Positions 8,262-16,385 of a stretch of 64,000 bases of DNA are shown here, one piece after another. A program made the translations under genes and the position numbers. The stretch comes from Labilibaculum antarcticum (GTDB lineage: Bacteria > Bacteroidota > Bacteroidia > Bacteroidales > Marinifilaceae). Each line of letters starts with the position of its first letter. Within the stretch, counting starts at the first letter, position 1. The DNA is taken from positions 2,760,361 through 2,824,360 of the forward strand of contig NZ_AP018042.1 of the NCBI RefSeq assembly GCF_002356295.1, given 5' to 3'. The notes beneath the pieces were generated by a model that was not told where the DNA came from, made no database searches, and was given only the letters and a program-made list of their open reading frames with translations.

Positions 8262-8831
8262 GTGCTAAAAATTAATACCAGAGTTTGTTACATGTTTGCC
8301 CCGAAAGCTTTAGGGGCTAGGTGGTACCACCTAAAGAGAGAAATACGTAATGTTTTTCTCTCTTTTTTGTTTATATTGAATTTAAGGAAAAGTATCTGGT
8401 TTGTCCCAAAAGCTATGTGGCCGGGGCAGTATTACAAAAATAGAGGCGGATGTTAAGACTTTTTATTTTGTGAAAATTGAAATCTACATATTGCACAGTG
8501 TATCCGCAAACTGCTATTATATAGGCTACACAAAAGATTTAACAAATCGCTTGACTCTTCATGAGGAAGGTGTGTTTGAAAATTCTTTCACTTCAAATTA
8601 TAAAGATTGGAAATTGTTTTATCGTTTAGAATGTGAATCTATAGCTCAAGCAAGGAGCATTGAGAAGCATATTAAGCAAATGAAGAGTAAGAAGTACGTT
8701 GAAAATCTACTTATTTGCGAAGATATTTCTATTGGTTTGTTAGAGAAATATGGGTAGTGCCCTGGTTCGCCCCGAAAGCTTTCGGCGCCAGGTGGTACCA
8801 CGAAAAAGCCGATCATACGATCGGCTTTTTT
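8262..8831 (+). repeat. GIY-YIG/tRNA-fragment module, unit 1
   Basis: A unit of about 570 bp, tandemly repeated at 8832-9397. Order: a linker; a tRNA-Phe 3'-end-like stretch with palindrome (8296-8330); an AGAGAGAAA terminator hairpin; a second T-arm-like stretch ending GGCAGTATTAC; the GIY-YIG gene; a second tRNA-Phe 3' end (8761-8801) whose T loop is replaced by CCCCGAAAGCTTTCGG; and a copy of the tRNA terminator. Confidence 0.75.
8470..8757 (+). CDS. GIY-YIG domain nuclease-like protein, copy 1
   Basis: A single-domain, 95-residue GIY-YIG protein of the UvrC-N/COG2827 (YhbQ-like) type. It has YILHSVSANCYYIGYTKDL (the GIY-YIG pair), then LTLHEEG, and the helix ARSIEKHIKQMKSKK that carries the usual Arg, Glu and Lys. 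The GTG at 8470 is chosen because it aligns with the ATG of copy 2; a longer frame from 8401 would read through tRNA-like sequence. The copies differ at few positions. A nuclease acting on the flanking palindrome or tRNA sequence is possible but only inferred. Confidence 0.83.
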   Translation: MKIEIYILHSVSANCYYIGYTKDLTNRLTLHEEGVFENSFTSNYKDWKLFYRLECESIAQARSIEKHIKQMKSKKYVENLLICEDISIGLLEKYG

Positions 8832-9397
8832 TGTGCTAAAAATTTATACCAGATTTTGTCACAAGTTTGCCCTGAAAGCTTTAGGGGCGTACCACCTAAA
8901 GAGAGAAGTATGTAATGTTTTTCTCTCTTTTTTGTTTATATTGAATTTAAGGAAAAGTATCTGGTTTGTCCCGAAAGCTATGTGGCCGGGCAGTATTACA
9001 AAAATAGAGGCGGATGTTAAGACTTTTTATTTTATGAAAATTGAAATCTACATATTGCACAGTATATCCGCAAACTGCTATTATATAGGCTACACAAAAG
9101 ATTTAACAAATCGCTTGACTCTTCATGAGGAAGGTGTGTTTGAAAATTCTTTCACTTCAAATTATAAAGATTGGACATTATTTTATCGTTTAGAATGCGA
9201 ATCTATAGCTCAAGCTAGGAGAATTGAGAAACATATCAAGCAAATGAAAAGTAAGAAGTATGTCGGAAATCTAACACTTTACGAAGATATTTCTTTTCGT
9301 TTGTTAGAGAAATACAAGTAATTCCCTGTGTTCGCCCCGAAAGCTTTCGGGGCCAGGTGGTACCACGAAAAAGCCGATCATGTGATCGGCTTTTTTT
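8832..9397 (+). repeat. GIY-YIG/tRNA-fragment module, unit 2
   Basis: Second copy of the module, over 90% alike by eye. Its left tRNA-like stretch (8867-8895) has lost part of the acceptor. Its right one (9325-9366) has an intact CCCCGAAAGCTTTCGGGG palindrome between GTTCG and CCAGG, followed by GTGGTACCAC and the terminator 9367-9397. Confidence 0.75.
9034..9321 (+). CDS. GIY-YIG domain nuclease-like protein, copy 2
   Basis: A 95-residue paralogue of the protein at 8470, starting from an ATG. The same GIY-YIG motif (YILHSISANCYYIGYTKDL) and ARRIEKHIKQMKSKK helix are present, with divergence concentrated in the last 20 residues (KYVGNLTLYEDISFRLLEKYK region). Both copies remain open, which argues for selection or a recent duplication. 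It lies inside the second module between tRNA-Phe-like fragments. Confidence 0.83.
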   Translation: MKIEIYILHSISANCYYIGYTKDLTNRLTLHEEGVFENSFTSNYKDWTLFYRLECESIAQARRIEKHIKQMKSKKYVGNLTLYEDISFRLLEKYK

Positions 9398-9579
9398 GTG
9401 CTTATGAATCTAGGAATCCATTCTAAACGTTAAAGTTTGAATAAATTGCAAAAAACAAACGTTTTCGCTCTAAAATAAAGAAATTCAAGTCTCTAACTAA
9501 TTTTTTTATTTGAATTAATACGATATTTTTGCAAGACTTAGACGAGTAATAAAGAATTTAAGATATAAAATACTTCAAA

Positions 9580-11109
9580 ATGACAAATAATAAAAAAGCT
9601 TTGTTGATGATCCTTGACGGATGGGGGATCGGTGATAAATCAAAATCAGATGTAATTTCTTCAGTAGCGACTCCGTACATGGATAGCTTATTGGCAAAAT
9701 ATCCTAATTCTCAGTTGCAGGCTGCAGGTAGGTTTGTTGGTTTGCCTGATGGACAAATGGGTAACTCAGAAGTAGGTCATTTAAATATTGGTGCTGGTCG
9801 TGTTGTTTACCAGGATTTGGTGAAAATCAATATTGCTGTTGAAGAAGGTACAATTAAAGCAAATGAGCAGGTAGTTAAAGCTTTTACTCATGCCAAAGAG
9901 AATGGTAAAAAAGTTCACTTGATTGGTTTGATTGGTAATGGTGGTGTTCATGCATTAAGTGCTCATGCAATCGCTCTTTGTGATGCTGCGCAAGCTTTTG
10001 GATTGAAAGATGTATTTGTACATGGATTAACCGATGGACGTGATACAGATCCAAAATCAGGATTAGGATTCGTTAAAGAATTTGTTGAAGCAATTGAAAC
10101 TACGGGTTCTGCGAAATTTGCATCTCTTATTGGCCGTTACTATGGTATGGACAGAGATAGCAATTGGGAGCGCGTTAAACTTGCTTACGATTTATATACA
10201 AAAGGTGAAGGTGTATCTGCGACTAGTGCTGTTACTGCAATGGAAGAATCGTATGCAGCAGGTGTAACTGATGAATTTATCAAGCCAATCGTAATGGTTG
10301 ATGAGGCAGGAGCTCCTCTTGCTACAATTGAAAAAGGTGATGTGGTTATCTGTTTCAACTTTCGTACCGACCGTTTGCGTCAATTGACAACTGTGTTTAC
10401 ACAGGAAGACAAGAGGGAGTTCGGAATGCATACTATTGATGTAGAATGGTACACCATGACTTGCTACAATGCGAACTTTAAAGGTGTGAACATAATCTAC
10501 AATAAGGATAATGTTAAAAACACAATGGGTGAGGTTGTTGCTAAAGCAGGGAGAAAGCAAATTCGTATTGCTGAAACTGAAAAGTATGCTCACGTAACTT
10601 TCTTTTTCTCGGGTGGTAGAGAAGCTGAATTCGAAGGTGAAAGAAGGTTGATGGTTCCATCTCCAAAGGTAGCTACTTACGATTTACAACCAGAAATGTC
10701 TGCTCCTGCTGTAGCTGATATGATTACTGCTGAGCTAAATGCTCAATCGGCAGATTTTGTTTGTTTGAATTTCGCTAATGGCGATATGGTAGGACATACT
10801 GGAGTTTATGAAGCAATTTCGAAAGCAGTTCAGGCTGTTGATAAATGTGCCGAGCAGGTTGTTGAAGCTGCAAAAGCTAATGGTTATGATGTAATCATTA
10901 TTGCGGATCACGGAAATGCTGATTTTGCTGTAAATGCAGATGGTTCTCCAAATACTGCTCACTCTTTGAACCCGGTTCCATGCATTTGGGTAACTGATAG
11001 TTCTAAAGGAATTGAAAATGGTATTTTAGCTGATGTATCTCCAACTTTATTGGATATCATGGGAATTGAGAAACCAGAAGACATGACCGGTAAATCTTTG
11101 ATAAAATAA
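9580..11109 (+). CDS. gpmI: 2,3-bisphosphoglycerate-independent phosphoglycerate mutase
   Basis: A glycolytic enzyme interconverting 3- and 2-phosphoglycerate, cytoplasmic. At 509 residues it has the standard length. Residues 8-16 (LLMILDGWG) bear the first metal ligand, and the phosphoserine is Ser63 in [71 protein letters not shown] and IIADHGNAD are all present. It is a monocistronic gene with its own terminator. The 258 bp before it hold a weak TATTTTTG box at 9524-9531 and no other gene. Confidence 0.98.
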   Translation: MTNNKKALLMILDGWGIGDKSKSDVISSVATPYMDSLLAKYPNSQLQAAGRFVGLPDGQMGNSEVGHLNIGAGRVVYQDLVKINIAVEEGTIKANEQVVKAFTHAKENGKKVHLIGLIGNGGVHALSAHAIALCDAAQAFGLKDVFVHGLTDGRDTDPKSGLGFVKEFVEAIETTGSAKFASLIGRYYGMDRDSNWERVKLAYDLYTKGEGVSATSAVTAMEESYAAGVTDEFIKPIVMVDEAGAPLATIEKGDVVICFNFRTDRLRQLTTVFTQEDKREFGMHTIDVEWYTMTCYNANFKGVNIIYNKDNVKNTMGEVVAKAGRKQIRIAETEKYAHVTFFFSGGREAEFEGERRLMVPSPKVATYDLQPEMSAPAVADMITAELNAQSADFVCLNFANGDMVGHTGVYEAISKAVQAVDKCAEQVVEAAKANGYDVIIIADHGNADFAVNADGSPNTAHSLNPVPCIWVTDSSKGIENGILADVSPTLLDIMGIEKPEDMTGKSLIK

Positions 11110-11135
11110 AAGATTGTAACTGAAAATATAAGTTT

Positions 11136-11170
11136 CCGTACTATCTTTGCCGATAGTACGGATTTTTTTT
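11136..11170 (+). terminator. gpmI terminator
   Basis: A CCGTACTATC / GATAGTACGG 10-bp perfect stem, loop TTTGCC, then a run of T, 27 nt after the gpmI stop. Confidence 0.9.
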
Positions 11171-11211
11171 TCTAAAATCCACGAAAGTAAAAATTTAAAA
11201 AGTTAAGTATA

Positions 11212-11793
11212 GTGTTACAAATAGGAAAAGCCATAGTAAGCCTCGATGTGATTGAGAAGAAATTCATTTGTGATTTTGGCAAATGCAAAGGGGCGTGTTG
11301 TATTGAGGGAGATTCCGGTGCACCTTTAGATGATGATGAAAAAGCTATTCTCGAAGAGATTTATCCGGTTATTAAGGAATATCTTACAGAAAAAGGGATA
11401 GAGGAGATTGAGAAACAAGGTACTTCGATGATTGATTCTGATGGCGATTTGGTAACTCCTATCATCAATGATAAAGAATGTGTTTATACGGTTTTTGAAA
11501 ACGGATTGGCTTTGTGTGGTATCGAAAAGGCTTATTTGGATGGTAAAATAAAGTATCACAAACCAATTTCATGCTCTTTATATCCTATCCGAATTGATAA
11601 GTTTGCTGAATTTGATGCCGTGAATTATAACAAGTGGGATATTTGTAAAGCAGCAAGAGAGTTAGGATTTAAAAATGGAACCCCTGTTTATGTTTTCCTA
11701 AAAGAGCCGTTAATTAGAAAATACGGTAAGGATTGGTACGAGGAGTTGACGTATGCAGCAGAGCATATTGATGAAATTATGAAGAAAAGATAG
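11212..11793 (+). CDS. DUF3109 family protein (Cys-rich, YkgJ-like)
   Basis: This 193-residue protein starts at GTG 11212. It holds the Cys pattern of the DUF3109/YkgJ group: ICDFGKCKGACC near residue 24, ECVYT and LCGIEKA near 90-100, ISCSLYPIR near 120 and WDICKAA near 140. Such patterns fit an iron-sulfur or zinc site. There is no signal peptide. The family is widespread in Bacteroidota and has no settled function. It is followed by a strong terminator. Confidence 0.85.
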   Translation: MLQIGKAIVSLDVIEKKFICDFGKCKGACCIEGDSGAPLDDDEKAILEEIYPVIKEYLTEKGIEEIEKQGTSMIDSDGDLVTPIINDKECVYTVFENGLALCGIEKAYLDGKIKYHKPISCSLYPIRIDKFAEFDAVNYNKWDICKAARELGFKNGTPVYVFLKEPLIRKYGKDWYEELTYAAEHIDEIMKKR

Positions 11794-11823
11794 ATAGGTA
11801 CTATTCCTGGAATTAAAATATAC

Positions 11824-11857
11824 AAGCAGCGGCTCATAAGAGTTGCTGCTTTTTTTT
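11824..11857 (+). terminator. Terminator after DUF3109 gene
   Basis: Stem AAGCAGC / GCTGCTT with loop and eight T residues. Confidence 0.85.
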
Positions 11858-11968
11858 GTGATCTACTTGTGCGACATTTGGAAATAATTCTCGATTCTAC
11901 TAATTAAAGTCTCATCATCTATTGTATATTTACCTTTCAAAATACTTAATTCTTATAAACACATTATC

Positions 11969-13339
11969 ATGAATAACATTAAAGCATATATTGAAGAGAA
12001 CAAAGAGAGATTTTTAGAGGAATTGTTTGGTCTAATTCGTATTCCATCAATTAGCTCGATTGAAGCAAATAAACCAGAAATGTACAAAGCTGCAGAATAC
12101 TGGAAGCAGTTGATGTTGAATGCTGGTGTTGATAAAGCCGTAATTCTGGAAACAGAAGGAAATCCGGTTACCTACGGAGAGAAAATTATCGATCCAAAAT
12201 TGCCAACAGTAATGGTTTACGGTCATATGGATGTAATGCCGGTTGATCCTGTTGCTCTTTGGGATACAGATCCTTTTGAGCCAGTAATTAAAGATGGTAA
12301 GATTTGGGCTCGTGGTGCTGATGATGATAAAGGTCAGTCATTTATGCATGCTAAGGCTTTCGAATATATGGTGAAGAATGATTGTCTTCCGTGTAATGTG
12401 AAGTTCATGATTGAAGGTGAAGAAGAAGTTGGATCGCCTAATCTTCCAAAATTTTGTGAAGAACACAAAGAAATGTTGCAAGCGGATGTGATTTTGGTTT
12501 CTGATACCGGAATGATTGCTCCGGACATACCGTCTATTACTACCGGATTACGTGGATTGATGTATTGGGAAGTTGAAGTGACTGGCCCTAATCGTGATCT
12601 TCATTCAGGATTATTTGGTGGAGCTGTGGCAAATCCAATCAATGTGTTGGCTAAAATGATTACTCAAATGGTTGATGATAATGGTCATATTACCATTCCT
12701 GGATTTTACGATGATGTAATTGAGGTAACCAAGGAAGAAAGAGCAATGATGGCTAAAGCTCCATTCAATGTTGAGGAATACAAAAAAGCGATTGATGTAA
12801 AAGAATTAGCTGGCGAAAAAGGATATACTCCTTCTGAGCACACAGGAATTCGTCCTTCTTTCGATGTTTGTGGAATTTGGGGTGGATACATTGGCGAAGG
12901 TGCTAAAACAGTTCTTCCTTCAAAAGCAACCGCTAAAATTTCTACTCGTTTGGTTCCAAATCAAAACTGGGAAAAGATTTCAGTTTTATTCAAAGAACAT
13001 TTCGAAGCAATTGCTCCTGACTGTGTAAAAGTAGTGGTTACTCCATTGCATGGTGGTCAAGGATATGTTTGTCCGATTGATTTCCCTGCTTATGTTGCCG
13101 CTGAGAAAGCGTATACTGAGGTTTATGGAAAAGCTCCTGTACCTGTTCGTAGTGGTGGAAGTATTCCAATCATTTCAGATTTTGAAGAAATTTTGGGAAC
13201 TAAATCTGTATTAATGGGATTCGGATTGGAAAGTGATGCGATTCACTCTCCAAATGAGAATTTTCCATTGGAACAGTTATTTAATGGAATCAATACAATT
13301 CCATTGTTCTATAAATATTTTGCCGAATTGAAGAAGTAA
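11969..13339 (+). CDS. M20 family dipeptidase / peptidase
   Basis: A zinc-dependent exopeptidase of 456 residues, cytoplasmic. Metal ligands and catalytic residues are readable: His86 and Asp88 in VYGHMDVMP, the bridging Asp in ARGADDDKG (about 118-120), and the general-base Glu pair in IEGEEEVGSPN (about 151-153). The dimerisation domain follows (GLRGLMYWEVEVTGPNRDLH), and the C-terminal His is in DAIHSPNENFP. It resembles carnosinase-like dipeptidases and could cleave L-Ala-L-Glu-type dipeptides from the nearby salvage locus, which is inference only. Confidence 0.93.
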   Translation: MNNIKAYIEENKERFLEELFGLIRIPSISSIEANKPEMYKAAEYWKQLMLNAGVDKAVILETEGNPVTYGEKIIDPKLPTVMVYGHMDVMPVDPVALWDTDPFEPVIKDGKIWARGADDDKGQSFMHAKAFEYMVKNDCLPCNVKFMIEGEEEVGSPNLPKFCEEHKEMLQADVILVSDTGMIAPDIPSITTGLRGLMYWEVEVTGPNRDLHSGLFGGAVANPINVLAKMITQMVDDNGHITIPGFYDDVIEVTKEERAMMAKAPFNVEEYKKAIDVKELAGEKGYTPSEHTGIRPSFDVCGIWGGYIGEGAKTVLPSKATAKISTRLVPNQNWEKISVLFKEHFEAIAPDCVKVVVTPLHGGQGYVCPIDFPAYVAAEKAYTEVYGKAPVPVRSGGSIPIISDFEEILGTKSVLMGFGLESDAIHSPNENFPLEQLFNGINTIPLFYKYFAELKK

Positions 13340-13362
13340 TAATTTACAATTCAAATATAATG

Positions 13363-13397
13363 AAAAGGGTATTCTGGCTAGGAATATCCTTTTTTTT
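13363..13397 (+). terminator. Terminator after the M20 dipeptidase
   Basis: AAAAGGGTATTC / GAATATCCTTTT imperfect stem followed by T residues. Confidence 0.75.
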
Positions 13398-13529
13398 AGG
13401 CTCAAATATATTTTGGTATGATCACTTTGAATTTTACTTGAGTTTTTCTACAATTGACGATTTTTCAATTCTATAATTATTATTTTATTTCATTGATACT
13501 TCGGAATCGTTTAAAATAAAGACGAAACC

Positions 13530-13560
13530 TTGAAATTCGGCAATTTTCTGATTATGTTTG
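13530..13560 (+). promoter_or_regulatory. Promoter of the FadR-type regulator
   Basis: TTG at 13530-13532, a 20-nt spacer and TATGTTTG at 13553-13560 fit the Bacteroidota promoter. Transcription would start about 85 nt before the ATG at 13654. Confidence 0.65.
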
Positions 13561-13653
13561 TACTTAGGTTCAATTGTGTGGATTTCTGACGGGAATCAAG
13601 CTTATTGCCGGATAAATCGGAATAGATCATACAAGTTGAGTAAAATTATTGTC

Positions 13654-14373
13654 ATGGATGAGATTTTTGGAAAAATAGGATCGGCTCAAACTCTTAGTCA
13701 GAAGATTGAGCGCCGAATAGAAGAGGCCATTCGCCAGAAGAAATTGTTGGTTGGAGCAAAACTTCCATCGGAGCGGGAATTGTGCGAGATGTTTGCCGTA
13801 AGTCGAACTGCTTTGCGTGAAGCTTTGCGTAGATTAAGTGCCCGGGGTTTGGTTGAAATCAAAAAGGGAAGTGGCATGTTCGTTAGTGAATTGAAAATAA
13901 AAGATGCCATTGATTCCTTAAATCTGTATTATGATCTAAGTTTTGATAGCAATTTAATTCCTCAAATTATTGAAGTGAGACGTGTTTTCGAGCCAGAAAT
14001 AGCTCGTATGGCAGCGAATAACCGAACTGATAAGGATTTGGAACTACTTAAAAAGAGCATCACAGATTTGGAGGATTGCGATCCTGACAATACGCAATTG
14101 GAAGCAGATATCATTAATAAATTTCATTTGAATGTAGCTAAAGCTACTGGTAATCCTATTGTTATTATCACCATGGAACCAGTCTATTCTCTGTTACCTC
14201 GTATGCGTAATTTGATTTATGCGAATGTGGATGGAGAGAAAGCTTTTACGATCAAAGCTCATCGCACCATTTTTGAAGCAATCCGAGACAAGGATGCTGA
14301 TTTGGCTTTTAAAGCAATGGTTGAGCAAATAAATAGGACTCTTGAGATTTATAAGCAGTATTTGAAAAAATAA
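13654..14373 (+). CDS. GntR family transcriptional regulator, FadR/FCD subfamily
   Basis: The ATG at 13654 gives 239 residues. A frame extending to 13558 overlaps the promoter and is rejected. Residues 10-80 form the winged helix-turn-helix (LPSERELCEMFAVSRTALRE, then GLVEIKKGSGMFV). The rest is a helical FCD ligand domain with RRVFEPEIARMAA, FHLNVAKATGNP and AHRTIFEAIRDKD supplying the typical metal-binding His residues. It lies beside murQ and the kinase and next to the whole peptidoglycan salvage locus. A local regulator sensing a muropeptide sugar is the likely role; a candidate operator, ACATGTATGA, is listed separately. Confidence 0.9.
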   Translation: MDEIFGKIGSAQTLSQKIERRIEEAIRQKKLLVGAKLPSERELCEMFAVSRTALREALRRLSARGLVEIKKGSGMFVSELKIKDAIDSLNLYYDLSFDSNLIPQIIEVRRVFEPEIARMAANNRTDKDLELLKKSITDLEDCDPDNTQLEADIINKFHLNVAKATGNPIVIITMEPVYSLLPRMRNLIYANVDGEKAFTIKAHRTIFEAIRDKDADLAFKAMVEQINRTLEIYKQYLKK

Positions 14374-14392
14374 GCGCTTTTTTTCAATAAAA

Positions 14393-14424
14393 AACGGAGA
14401 TTGATGATTCAATCTCCGTTTTTT
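14393..14424. terminator. Bidirectional terminator between regulator and murQ
   Basis: AACGGAGATTG / CAATCTCCGTT, a perfect 11-bp stem with A and T runs on either side, serves both convergent genes. Confidence 0.88.
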
Positions 14425-14443
14425 ATTGTTCTAAAATTAATAC

Positions 14444-15274
14444 CTATTTGTAAGCTTCAATGGCTTTTTTTACTGAGCCATGTTTTATAAGTAAGTTTTT
14501 TGCTGTCTCCTTGTCCAGGTTCAACTCTTCCATAATCATTTGGGTTCCACGTTCAATCAATTTTTTGTTGGTTAATTGCATGTTCACCATTTTGTTCCCT
14601 TTTACTCGCCCCAATTTAATCATTAAGCTGGTGGTGATCATGTTGAGAATCATTTTCTGAGCAGTTCCAGCTTTTAGTCTGGTGCTTCCCGTAACAAACT
14701 CGGGCCCAACAATTGCTTCCATTACAATTTCAGCTTCTTTGGAAACTGGTGCCTCAGGATTACAAGTAATACATGCTGTAAGCAGACCATTTTCACGAGC
14801 TTTTTTCACACCGCCTATTACATAAGGAGTTGTGCCTGAAGCAGCAATTCCTAATACTGTATCATTTTGATTAAAGCCATGTTCCTGTATTTCTTCCCAT
14901 GCTTTATCCCAGTCATCTTCGGCCGATTCAACTGCGTTTCTCAAGGCTTTTTCTCCTCCGGCAATCAATCCAATTACAATATTTCCGGGAACTCCAAAAG
15001 TTGGAGGTAATTCCGAAGCATCCAATACTCCAAGTCGTCCACTTGTACCAGCACCAATATAAAATAATCTGCCTCCGGCTTTAACGCGATCAATAAGTAA
15101 GCTTACGAATTTCTCAATTTCAGGAATAGCACGATTTACTGCTAAATGTACTTGTCCATCTTCCTGATTAATTCCGCTTAATAGTTCTGTAACCGACATC
15201 TTTTCCAAATTGGAAAAGTTAGAAGAGGATTCTGTTATGTTGATTGAAGTTTTCTGATTACTTTCTTTGTTCAT
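14444..15274 (-). CDS. murQ: N-acetylmuramic acid 6-phosphate etherase
   Basis: MurQ cleaves the D-lactyl ether of MurNAc-6-P, giving GlcNAc-6-P. The ATG at 15274 gives 276 residues; a GTG-type start nearer 15295 would overlap the upstream gene. SIS-fold motifs are clear: LFYIGAGTSGRLGVLDASELPPTFG, broken here as YIGAGTSGRLGVLDASE, then AGGEKALRNAVESAEDD, which carries the catalytic Glu region, and GIAASGTTPYVIGG, then TGSTRLKAGTAQK. It lies 10 bp after the kinase on the same strand, so the two form a phosphorylation-etherase pair. Confidence 0.96.
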   Translation of the reverse strand: MNKESNQKTSINITESSSNFSNLEKMSVTELLSGINQEDGQVHLAVNRAIPEIEKFVSLLIDRVKAGGRLFYIGAGTSGRLGVLDASELPPTFGVPGNIVIGLIAGGEKALRNAVESAEDDWDKAWEEIQEHGFNQNDTVLGIAASGTTPYVIGGVKKARENGLLTACITCNPEAPVSKEAEIVMEAIVGPEFVTGSTRLKAGTAQKMILNMITTSLMIKLGRVKGNKMVNMQLTNKKLIERGTQMIMEELNLDKETAKNLLIKHGSVKKAIEAYK

Positions 15275-15284
15275 TTTTTTATTT

Positions 15285-16115
15285 TTATTCACCAAGATGG
15301 TATTGGATCAATCCTTCTAATGGGCTTTGCTGGATTTTACCCAAGCTTAAGCCTGTCTCTTTTGCAACCATTTGCAATTCATTTTTAAAGTAAAATGCAA
15401 TACTTCCTATAAAATGAATTGGCAGGCTGATGTGATTATCGTATTGTTTTATATTGCGTTCAAAAAATTCACTAAAACTCTTTTTTACAAGTTGTGATAC
15501 ATATGGAGAGTGAATATTCTCAGAAAGAAAAACTGTAAACTGAGCAAGAAAGCGACTTGGAGCTTCCTCTTTGTATACTTTGTTTATAATATCAGCGTAT
15601 TCCAACTTGTATTTTTCATAGAATGCACTTTTTATTTCCTTGGGAGCAAGATCTTTCAGTATATCAGCTATTAATTTTTTACCCAATACGGCTCCGCTTC
15701 CTTCGTCTCCTAAAATATATCCCAATGGCGGAACATTGTGTTCAATGTTTTCTCCATCGTATAAACAAGAGTTAGATCCTGTCCCAATAATACATGCAAT
15801 ACCTTTTTCTCTTCCGCAAACCGATCGGGCGGCAGCTAAAACGTCGCTGTTTATTTCACAATCGGCATCTGGGAATATTTTAAGTAAGGAATCTTTAATG
15901 ATCTGCTTTTTTTCATCAACAGCACAGCCGGCACCATAAAAAAAGATTTTAGTAACCGAGCCAAAGTCATCAAGTGAGCTAATGATATTAATTATTGAAC
16001 TCGTATTTTGATGGTATGGATTGATGCCTAAAGTCTGCTGATGTTTAGTTACGCCTTTACTTCCAAGCAGAACCCAATCAGTTTTGGTTGAACCGCTTTC
16101 TGCAATTAATATCAT
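15285..16115 (-). CDS. BadF/BadG-type amino-sugar kinase (MurNAc/GlcNAc kinase)
   Basis: A 276-residue ASKHA-fold kinase. Phosphate 1 motif ILIAESGSTKTDWVLL is at the N-terminus, followed by FFYGAGC, CIIGTGSNSCLYDG (phosphate 2) and GYILGDEGSGAVLGK (adenosine side). The family includes N-acetylglucosamine kinases and the MurK MurNAc/GlcNAc kinases. Placement directly before murQ makes MurNAc 6-phosphorylation the most probable job. A FadR-like operator candidate lies 16-25 nt upstream of its start. Confidence 0.9.
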   Translation of the reverse strand: MILIAESGSTKTDWVLLGSKGVTKHQQTLGINPYHQNTSSIINIISSLDDFGSVTKIFFYGAGCAVDEKKQIIKDSLLKIFPDADCEINSDVLAAARSVCGREKGIACIIGTGSNSCLYDGENIEHNVPPLGYILGDEGSGAVLGKKLIADILKDLAPKEIKSAFYEKYKLEYADIINKVYKEEAPSRFLAQFTVFLSENIHSPYVSQLVKKSFSEFFERNIKQYDNHISLPIHFIGSIAFYFKNELQMVAKETGLSLGKIQQSPLEGLIQYHLGE

Positions 16116-16130
16116 AGTTCTCTTTTTATA

Positions 16131-16140
16131 ACATGTATGA
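16131..16140 (-). promoter_or_regulatory. Candidate FadR-type operator, kinase-murQ side
   Basis: ACATGTATGA, here in the leader of the kinase-murQ unit. The core TGTATGA resembles FadR-subfamily operators (TGTnnnACA). It is one of four intergenic copies: 16131, 16305, 34138 and, with one change, 35938. Confidence 0.5.
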
Positions 16141-16304
16141 TGAGTGTTAATTTAGAATGAATTTACAAATAATTTAATTAATATCGAATTTGTAATCTTT
16201 CATTTTCATTCCTGCTGTATTCCCTAACATCCTTATTGTATAGGTGAATTTAATTTCACGCTACAAATATATAAAAATTAAACATTTGTGAAAAGTATTA
16301 CGCA

Positions 16305-16314
16305 ACATGTATGA
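16305..16314 (+). promoter_or_regulatory. Candidate FadR-type operator, nagB side
   Basis: ACATGTATGACCAATT, placed 7 nt before the -33 box of the nagB promoter, in the divergent kinase/nagB intergenic region. Confidence 0.5.
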
Positions 16315-16320
16315 CCAATT

Positions 16321-16352
16321 TTTGGAAAGTATGATTTTCTGTTCTATTTTTG
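16321..16352 (+). promoter_or_regulatory. Promoter of the nagB operon
   Basis: TTTG at 16321-16324, a 20-nt spacer and TATTTTTG at 16345-16352, 33 nt before the nagB ATG. Confidence 0.7.
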
Positions 16353-16385
16353 ATCCGAAAGTAATTTAAATCAGGAGATAGCAAA

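Noticed and set aside
8172-8456. ORF of 94 residues across tRNA-Phe and module 1
   Set aside because: It translates tRNA and terminator sequence.
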